In this document: positions 37,354 through 43,474 of the stretch, in pieces | How positions within the stretch are numbered: the stretch's first letter is position 1 | How the letters are laid out: every line of letters begins with the position of its first letter | Assembly: GCA_029287615.1 (NCBI GenBank) | Contig: JARFQV010000291.1 | Coordinates: 1 to 43,474 of the forward strand | Reading direction: 5' to 3' | From: Pseudomonadota bacterium | GTDB taxonomy: Bacteria; Pseudomonadota; Gammaproteobacteria; UBA9214 | Length of the DNA stretch: 43,474 bases | Notes under the pieces: generated by a model | Told to the model about the DNA's origin: nothing | The model's input: only the letters and a program-made list of their open reading frames with translations | The model's database searches: none | Translations under genes and position numbers: made by a program

Positions 37354-38868
37354 CTATGGCAGGATCGGGAGCGGCGACTGATCCTGGTCTTGCCGGATAA
37401 CCGAATCCGCCGAACCGACAGAGGAATCCGTAGAACCCGTCAGTCCATCGCCCAGGGAGCTTGCGTTCAGAAGGAATTTGATCAGGGGGGAACCCGCGAT
37501 AATCTCGTTTTCTGTTTCTGTCTCTGTTTCCGTACGGTCCATGAACAGTATCCAGACCGCCCCCCGGTCCACCCCGCCGTCATCGTCATTACGGGCACCC
37601 ACGGCCAGGTCGCGGATGCCATCACCATCCAGATCACCGATGTCCGCGATGGCGGAGCCGAATTCATCTCCATTGCGCAAATTACCATCGAAGTTGCTTT
37701 CGGTACTGGATATCTTGGACTGCGAACGGACATCCCCATTATCTTCCAGGAACAGGATCCAGACCGCGCCCCGGTCATCACCACCATCATCATCACGATC
37801 AGCACCTACGGCGAGATCCGTAAAACCGTCCTCGTCCAGGTCGCCCATGCTGGCCAATGCACTGCCAAACCGGTCACCATCATCCAGTTTTCCGTCAAAA
37901 TTGCCCTTGTTCTGGGAAATTTTCCGGTCGGAATCGACCGTTCCGTCCTCGTTCATGAACAGGATCCAGACCGCGCCCTTGTCTTCTCCACCGTCATCAT
38001 CACCGGTAGCACCCACGGCAATCTCATTCAGTCCGTCTTCATCCAGGTCTCCGAGACTGGTAATCGAGCTGCCAAAGTTGTCACCCTCATCCAGGTCTCC
38101 CTGGAACCCGCCCCTGGTATCGGATATCTTCTGGCTGGAAGCCACGCGGCCTTCCTGGTTCATGAACAGGATCCAGACCGCCCCTGCGTCATTGCTGCCG
38201 TCATCGTCTTTCATGGCGCCGACGGCGAGATCCCTGATACCGTCACCATCCAGGTCCCCGATATCAGCGACCGCGGAACCAAACTCGTCACCGTCATCCA
38301 GCTCTCGCAGGAAACCGCCGGCCCGGCTGGATATCTTTTGGTGAATCCGTACCGTACCAATGGCATTCATAAACAGGATCCAGACCGCCCCCGCGTCATT
38401 GCTGCCGTCATCGTCACCCGGCGCACCCACGGCAATATCCAGGAAACCGTCCCCGTCCAGGTCCCCGATACCGGCGAGCGCGCTACCGAAGCGGTCTTCG
38501 TTAGCGAGATTTCCGAGGAACAGACCTTCACTGTCTGAAATTTCCCGGTCTATATCCACGCGTCCGTCACTGTCCATGAACAGCAACCAGATGGCACCAC
38601 GGTCGGTACCATTGCCATCAAAGAATGGCGCGCCCACGGCCAGATCGGTGACACTGTCGACCTCAAGATCGCCGACCCGGGTAACGGCACTCCCGAAGCG
38701 GTCACCGTTATTCAGGTTCCCGTTGAAATTCCCGCTGGTTGCAGAAATCTTTTCCTCTGACTTCACATCGGTTGTTACGCTCACCTCCAGGTCAGAGCAC
38801 CTCGCCCCTGCCAGCAGCAGGCAGAGGAGCAGCATCCACAGGAGTCTGGCCGGTTTTAGCTGATTCAT
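37354..38868 (-). CDS. Exported FG-GAP (integrin-alpha-like beta-propeller) repeat protein
   Basis: Six repeats of ISxxxGxFxGxLxxGDxFGSAxAxIGDLDGDGxxDLAVGAxxDDDGxxDxGAVWILFM after a signal peptide. Confidence 0.88.
   Translation of the reverse strand: MNQLKPARLLWMLLLCLLLAGARCSDLEVSVTTDVKSEEKISATSGNFNGNLNNGDRFGSAVTRVGDLEVDSVTDLAVGAPFFDGNGTDRGAIWLLFMDSDGRVDIDREISDSEGLFLGNLANEDRFGSALAGIGDLDGDGFLDIAVGAPGDDDGSNDAGAVWILFMNAIGTVRIHQKISSRAGGFLRELDDGDEFGSAVADIGDLDGDGIRDLAVGAMKDDDGSNDAGAVWILFMNQEGRVASSQKISDTRGGFQGDLDEGDNFGSSITSLGDLDEDGLNEIAVGATGDDDGGEDKGAVWILFMNEDGTVDSDRKISQNKGNFDGKLDDGDRFGSALASMGDLDEDGFTDLAVGADRDDDGGDDRGAVWILFLEDNGDVRSQSKISSTESNFDGNLRNGDEFGSAIADIGDLDGDGIRDLAVGARNDDDGGVDRGAVWILFMDRTETETETENEIIAGSPLIKFLLNASSLGDGLTGSTDSSVGSADSVIRQDQDQSPLPILP
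37506..38748 (-). repeat. Six in-frame tandem repeats of about 69 codons encoding FG-GAP units
   Basis: Repeat units begin at each KIS/EIS...; recurring DNA words such as gacccagaccgcccc-like 'aggatccagaccgc' every ~200 nt. Confidence 0.85.
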
Positions 38869-39231
38869 GTGATGGACCTGATACAGAGTGATGGACGCAA
38901 TCCGTACAACCATAAAGACCCGGCATACCGACACTGGCCGGACAAATACCTGATCTTTTTAATACATATTTTGCCAAGCATATGTGCATTATACAGGGTA
39001 ATCATTCCAGGTTGGGACTATTCCGGCCCATTCGGCCATCCTGCCAGGGCTTCCTGTACCGCTGCACAGACTTGATTTTGCACAGAAAGGACCATAACCT
39101 CTTGATCTGAGACCCCGTGTTCAGTCATTAATTTTCAATCATAATCTGACCGCGTGATTCGGGATCTGTGAGTGGGGCTCCATCGTTACATCCTTGGAGT
39201 ACGGCCCATCGCCGAACAGGAGAATCCATCC

Positions 39232-39699
39232 ATGCATGCCCTTAGCATGTCAGCCACCATGCTGCTGTTCTGGTTACTCATTACAGGCGATTTCGGTATC
39301 CTGAACATCACGCTTGGCATTGCATCCGCACTGCTGGTGGTGGCTATCTCCCAGCGCATGGATGTTGTTGACCATGAGTCACAACCCTTGCATCTGACCC
39401 CCAGGCTACCGCTGTACTGGGCATGGCTGTCCATACAGGTCATTCGCTCCAACCTGGAAGTCACCCGCAGGATCTGGACACCCGGCGAAACCATCTGCCC
39501 GGGCATCATTCGGATCAAGTCCAGCCAGCAGACCGCAATAGGCAAGTCCATTTATGCCAATTCCATTACCCTGACACCCGGCACGATCACCTTGCGGGTT
39601 CTGGGTGATGACATACTCGTCCATGCATTGTCTCAGGATGACGTGACCTTCCTGGAGGAAGGCGAAATGGATCGTCGCGTCACCAGGCTGGAGAGCTGA
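39232..39699 (+). CDS. mnhE: Na+/H+ antiporter subunit E (MnhE/MrpE)
   Basis: LLFWLLITGDFGILNITLGIASALLVVAISQRMDVVD...AWLSIQVIRSNLEVTRRIWTPGETICPGIIRIKSSQQTAIGKSIYANSITLTPGTITLRV. Confidence 0.9.
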   Translation: MHALSMSATMLLFWLLITGDFGILNITLGIASALLVVAISQRMDVVDHESQPLHLTPRLPLYWAWLSIQVIRSNLEVTRRIWTPGETICPGIIRIKSSQQTAIGKSIYANSITLTPGTITLRVLGDDILVHALSQDDVTFLEEGEMDRRVTRLES

Positions 39700-39704
39700 G
39701 CCGG

Positions 39705-40007
39705 ATGTTTATCGCCGCCAGCCTGTCCATCCTCATCGTCATGGCCATGGCCCTGATCCGGGCACTGGCAGGACCCACCGTGTATGACCGGATTCTGGCG
39801 GTAAACATGTTCGGCACCAAGACCGTGTTGTTTATTGCCGTGCTTGGTTTTCTGACGGGACGTCCGGATTTCCTGGATATTGCGCTGGTTTATGCGCTGA
39901 TCAATTTCATCAGTGTGATTGCAGTGCTGCGTTTCAGGGAGTACGGGCGTTTTCGTTTTATCACCATACCGCATACTGTCAAAAGCGAGTCCCGACGCGA
40001 TGAATGA
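39705..40007 (+). CDS. mnhF: Na+/H+ antiporter subunit F (MnhF/MrpF)
   Basis: MALIRALAGPTVYDRILAVNMFGTKTVLFIAVLGFLTGRPDFLDIALVYALINFISVIAVLRF. Confidence 0.93.
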   Translation: MFIAASLSILIVMAMALIRALAGPTVYDRILAVNMFGTKTVLFIAVLGFLTGRPDFLDIALVYALINFISVIAVLRFREYGRFRFITIPHTVKSESRRDE

Positions 40008-40329
40008 CTGGCTCGACTTGCTCAGCTGGGGTTTTCTGCTGGCTGGTTCCTTCTTCGGTATCAGCGGTGGTGTGGGTATACTCCGGTTTCCCGACTTTTT
40101 CACCCGCCTGCACGCAGCGGGGGTCACCGATACCATGTGTACCGCGCTCATACTGATTGGTCTGATGTTCCAGACAGGCCTGAATGTAATCCTTGTCAAG
40201 CTGTTCCTCACACTTGCCTTCCTGCTGCTCACCTCCCCCACGGCAACCCACTCACTGGCCAAGGCTGCCTTGCACGGGAAAATAGAACAGCAGATCAAAA
40301 CCAGAGAGAAAGAATCATCGACATCGTGA
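40000..40329 (+). CDS. mnhG: Na+/H+ antiporter subunit G (MnhG/MrpG)
   Basis: LSWGFLLAGSFFGISGGVGILRFPDFFTRLHAAGVTDTMCTALILIGLMFQTGLNVILVKLFLTLAFLLLTSPTATHSLAKAAL. Confidence 0.92.
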   Translation: MNDWLDLLSWGFLLAGSFFGISGGVGILRFPDFFTRLHAAGVTDTMCTALILIGLMFQTGLNVILVKLFLTLAFLLLTSPTATHSLAKAALHGKIEQQIKTREKESSTS

Positions 40330-40853
40330 TCGACATGTTGCTGCTGGGTTTCCTGGCGATTACCGCGCTGGCCGTCATCCATCTGCGTGACCTGTTTGCC
40401 GTTGTGATGCTATTTGGCATCTACAGCTTCCTGACCGCCTCCCTGTTTGTCACCCTGGACGCCGTGGATGTCGCCTTCACGGAGGCTGTGGTTGGCGCCG
40501 GTATCTCCACCTTCCTCATGCTCTGTACACTGGCACTCACGGCACGACGGGAAAAGGCCAAACCCGCTCGAACCCTGATCCCGTTGCTGGTGGTTGTCAT
40601 AACCGGCGCAACACTGGTGTACGGCACACTCGACATGCCGGACTTCAGTGACCCTTCCGCCCCGGTACACACACATGTAACACCCCGTTACATTGAAGCC
40701 ACAGAGCGGGAAATCGGGATGCCGAATCTGGTGACGGCGGTACTGGCAAGTTACCGCGGCTATGACACCCTGGGAGAACTGACCGTGATTCTTACCGCCG
40801 GTATCGGGGTACTCGTCCTGCTGGGTTACAGGAAACGCGGGGAGAAGCGCTGA
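40326..40853 (+). CDS. DUF4040 / MrpA C-terminal + MrpB N-terminal-like subunit (hydrogenase subunit D/E-like)
   Basis: AVIHLRDLFAVVMLFGIYSFLTASLFVTLDAVDVAFTEAVVGAGISTFLMLCTLALT...VTAVLASYRGYDTLGELTVILTAGIGVLVLLG; GTG 40326 or ATG 40335 start. Confidence 0.85.
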   Translation: MIDMLLLGFLAITALAVIHLRDLFAVVMLFGIYSFLTASLFVTLDAVDVAFTEAVVGAGISTFLMLCTLALTARREKAKPARTLIPLLVVVITGATLVYGTLDMPDFSDPSAPVHTHVTPRYIEATEREIGMPNLVTAVLASYRGYDTLGELTVILTAGIGVLVLLGYRKRGEKR

Positions 40854-41288
40854 ATGCCCAACCCGATACAACCCAACCTGGTACTGCGCGTTGCCGGCAA
40901 GATGTTGATACCCATCATCCTGATGTTCGCTCTCTATGTACAGTTCCATGGTGAAACAGGACCCGGTGGCGGTTTTCAGGCCGGTGTGATCTTCACCTCG
41001 GCTTTCATCCTCTATGCCCTGGTTTTCGGTATCGGACCGGCGCGGGCGGTAGCCACCGACCGGGTTCTGCGGGTTCTGGCAGCATTCGGCGTGCTGCTGT
41101 ATATCGGGGTGGGCATTGCCTCGCTGCTCTCCGGTGGTAATTTCCTGGATTATGATGTGCTTGGTGAAAATGCAATCGAGGGCCAGCACCTGGGTATCTT
41201 TCTGATCGAACTCGGTGTTGGATTCACCGTCGCATCGGTCATGATCATCATTTTCTTCGCCTTTGCCGAGCGGGGTGCAAGACCTTGA
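40854..41288 (+). CDS. mnhB: Na+/H+ antiporter subunit B (MnhB/MrpB)
   Basis: VLRVAGKMLIPIILMFALYVQFHGETGPGGGFQAGVIFTSAFILYALVFG. Confidence 0.92.
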   Translation: MPNPIQPNLVLRVAGKMLIPIILMFALYVQFHGETGPGGGFQAGVIFTSAFILYALVFGIGPARAVATDRVLRVLAAFGVLLYIGVGIASLLSGGNFLDYDVLGENAIEGQHLGIFLIELGVGFTVASVMIIIFFAFAERGARP

Positions 41289-41641
41289 GCGATCTGGTGG
41301 GACACTTCAACTACTGGATTGTCATTTATCTGATGATGGCCGGTTTTTATATCATGATTGTCCAGGGCAACCTGGTGAAAAAAATCGTGGGCCTCAACAT
41401 TTTCCAGGCATCTATTTTCATCATGTTCATCAGCATGGGAAAGGTAGAAGACGGAACTGCCCCGATCCTTGTCGAAGGCACGACCTATTATTCCAGCCCC
41501 CTTCCCCACGTTCTGATACTGACCGCCATCGTGGTCGGGGTGGCTACAACGGCCCTCGCCCTTGCCCTAGTTGTGCGTATTAACGAAGCCCACCGGAGCG
41601 TTGAGGAAGACGAGATCCACGAGCAAGACAAATCCTTTTGA
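41285..41641 (+). CDS. mnhC: Na+/H+ antiporter subunit C (MnhC/MrpC, NuoK-like)
   Basis: NYWIVIYLMMAGFYIMIVQGNLVKKIVGLNIFQASIFIMFISMGKV...DPLPHVLILTAIVVGVATTALALALVVRI-like; ATGA-type overlap with mnhB (non-ATG start). Confidence 0.88.
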   Translation: MSDLVGHFNYWIVIYLMMAGFYIMIVQGNLVKKIVGLNIFQASIFIMFISMGKVEDGTAPILVEGTTYYSSPLPHVLILTAIVVGVATTALALALVVRINEAHRSVEEDEIHEQDKSF

Positions 41642-43122
41642 TCTCCCATCATCTTCCTATATTACAGGTCATCGTACCCCTGCTGGCCGCTCCGCTGTGC
41701 CTGCTGCTCTACGACCGGTTTCTGTCCTGGTGTATTTCCCTGTTCGCGAGCGGGATCGCTTTCCTGATTGCCGCGCTGTTGCTGCACCAGACGCTGCATA
41801 CAGGAGTCATCTCCTACGAACTGGGTGGATGGGCGGCCCCCTGGGGCATCGAGTACCGGGTAGATATCGTTAACGCCTTTGTACTGCTGATCGTAACGGC
41901 GATCAGCAGTACGATCATCGTATTCGCGAAGGAAAGTGTCGCACAAGAGATCTATGCTGAGCGCATACCGCTGTTCTATGCCGTCTACATGCTCTTCCTG
42001 TGCGGTCTTCTGGGAGTCACCGTTACCGGTGACGTGTTCAATCTGTTCGTATTCATGGAGATCTCCGCCCTGTCCTCCTATACCCTCATCGCCATCAGCG
42101 AGGACCGGCGGGCGCTGACCGCATCCTACCAGTACCTGTTTCTGGGCACCATTGGCGCCTCTTTCATCCTGATCAGCATCGGCCTGCTCTACTCGATGAC
42201 CGGCACACTGAACATGCAGGATCTGGCCCGGCGGTTACCGGCGGTTAGTGGCAATCGCACCGTGGAAAGCGCATTTGCCTTTCTGACGGTTGGTATCAGT
42301 ATCAAGCTGGCGCTGGTACCGCTGCACCTGTGGCTGCCCAATGCCTACACATACGCGCCCTCGGTGGTGAGCGCGTTTATCGCATCGACGGCAACCAAGG
42401 TTGCATTTTACGTCCTGCTTCGTTTCATGTTCTCTGTGCTGGGTGTCACGCTTTCCTTCCAGAGCATGCTGCTGAGCGGTATCTTTCTGGCACTCGGTAT
42501 CGCGGCTATTTTCGTTGGCTCCACCGCAGCCATTTTTCAGGATAATATCAAGCGGATGCTGGCCTATTCCAGCATAGCCCAGATCGGTTACATGGTTCTG
42601 GGCGTCAGTTTCGCGACGGTTACGGGACTCACGGCTGCATTGCTCCATCTGTTCAACCACGCACTGATCAAGGCCGCCCTCTTTCTGGCACTGGGTTGCA
42701 TCTTCTACCGATTCGGATCGGCGAGCATGAACCAGATCTATGGCATCGGCAGAAGGATGCCCTGGACCATGACAGCATTTGTCATTGGAGGACTCAGCCT
42801 GATCGGGGTACCGCTGACGGTTGGATTCATCAGCAAATGGTACCTCGTGCTGGCTGCAATGGAAGCGGGCATGTGGCTGGTTGCTGCAGCCATACTGGCC
42901 GCCTCGCTACTCACCGTGGTCTATATCTGGCGGGTCGTGGAGGCCGCGTGGTTCAAGGTACCGGTCCAGAGTCCGACCGCGAACACGGGTGAGGTGCCTC
43001 TATCGATGCTGCTGCCCACCTGGGCCCTGATCATCGCCAACCGGTATTTCGGCATCGATACCAGCCTGACTGTGGGTGTGGCGCCACAGGCGGCGGAGTG
43101 GCTGCTGGGGATCACCGGATGA
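41638..43122 (+). CDS. mnhD: Na+/H+ antiporter subunit D (MnhD/MrpD, NuoN/M-like)
   Basis: GVTVTGDVFNLFVFMEISALSSYTLIAISEDRRALTASYQYLFLGTIGASFILISIGLLYSMTGTLNMQDLA...KLALVPLHLWLPNAYTYAPSVVSAFIASTATKVAFYVLLRF...MLAYSSIAQIGYMVLG. Confidence 0.94.
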   Translation: MISHHLPILQVIVPLLAAPLCLLLYDRFLSWCISLFASGIAFLIAALLLHQTLHTGVISYELGGWAAPWGIEYRVDIVNAFVLLIVTAISSTIIVFAKESVAQEIYAERIPLFYAVYMLFLCGLLGVTVTGDVFNLFVFMEISALSSYTLIAISEDRRALTASYQYLFLGTIGASFILISIGLLYSMTGTLNMQDLARRLPAVSGNRTVESAFAFLTVGISIKLALVPLHLWLPNAYTYAPSVVSAFIASTATKVAFYVLLRFMFSVLGVTLSFQSMLLSGIFLALGIAAIFVGSTAAIFQDNIKRMLAYSSIAQIGYMVLGVSFATVTGLTAALLHLFNHALIKAALFLALGCIFYRFGSASMNQIYGIGRRMPWTMTAFVIGGLSLIGVPLTVGFISKWYLVLAAMEAGMWLVAAAILAASLLTVVYIWRVVEAAWFKVPVQSPTANTGEVPLSMLLPTWALIIANRYFGIDTSLTVGVAPQAAEWLLGITG

Positions 43123-43474
43123 GCGGAACGGTCGCGCTCTATCTGCCTCTATTGCTCCCGCTGGCCGGCACCCTGCTGATCACGCTCGCCGGAGATAATC
43201 GCGTGGTCCTCCTGGAGACGATCAGCATCCTTACTGCATTCCTGCTGTTTCTGGTGATTGCTACCCTGGCGCAGGGCGTCTTCGATGGTGCGCGCCCGTC
43301 CGTGTTACTTGCCGAACCATTTCCGGACCTGCCACTGGTGTTGACGGTGGAACCGCTGGGCATGCTGTTCGCGCTCCTGGCCAGCCTCCTGTGGATCATC
43401 ACGACCATCTATTCGATCGGTTACATGCGTGCCCACCGTGAAAAGCACCTGACCCGTTTCTATGCCTTCTTTGC
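43119..43474 (+). CDS. Second proton-translocating antiporter subunit (MnhD/MnhA/NuoL-like), truncated by window edge
   Basis: MSGTVALYLPLLLPLAGTLLITLAGDNRVVLLETISILTAFLLFLVIATLAQGVFDGARPSVLLAEPFPDLPLVLTVEPLGMLFALLASLLWIITTIYSIGYMRAHREKHLTRFYAFF; ATG overlaps mnhD stop; missing from the ORF track because it is open at the right edge. Confidence 0.88.
   Translation, partial: MSGTVALYLPLLLPLAGTLLITLAGDNRVVLLETISILTAFLLFLVIATLAQGVFDGARPSVLLAEPFPDLPLVLTVEPLGMLFALLASLLWIITTIYSIGYMRAHREKHLTRFYAFF

Noticed and set aside
37390-38538. 382-aa and 288-aa + strand ORFs opposite the FG-GAP gene
   Set aside because: Open frames produced by the repetitive minus-strand coding sequence; repetitive Ser/Pro composition and no family features.
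38797-38868. Lipobox in the FG-GAP protein (LLLAGARC)
   Set aside because: Arg at -1 before Cys does not fit the lipobox; more likely a Sec signal peptide.

Overview
This 43.5 kb window is dense, mostly housekeeping DNA that looks gammaproteobacterial. That placement is inferred from protein families such as PpnN, GpmI, RdgC, SlyD and YheS-type ABC-F, and was not tested phylogenetically. I saw no CRISPR array, transposase, phage gene, rRNA or convincing tRNA. From left to right: truncated ppnN (-); UspA; a CapA-like phosphatase; gpmI and a PfkB-family sugar kinase; a glycosyltransferase plus LpxH-like phosphoesterase pair (-); gltS (-); an eight-gene, tightly packed envelope operon (about 9787-16223 +); a divergent inorganic pyrophosphatase (-); a Host_attach protein and Hsp20; slyD; DUF2905 plus a putative molybdenum carrier; a glycine-zipper/PepSY/response regulator/histidine kinase operon (-); formaldehyde detoxification genes (frmA/frmB); cfa (-); an MBL hydrolase (-); an ABC-F ATPase (-); a 1153-aa uncharacterised protein; rdgC (-); a cNMP/cNMP/rhodanese fusion; a six-repeat FG-GAP protein (-); and an Mrp-type cation/proton antiporter operon running off the right edge. 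The best candidate for an undescribed system is the 9787-16223 operon. It encodes a MotA/TolQ/ExbB-like membrane protein, a one-TM coiled-coil partner, two lipoproteins, a SPOR-like anchored protein, a lytic transglycosylase and a small exported protein. That small protein is a glycine-zipper-less paralogue of another protein in this window. The 1153-aa protein with a GGGKSE motif is the second candidate. All family calls come from reading the translations; no database search was run.
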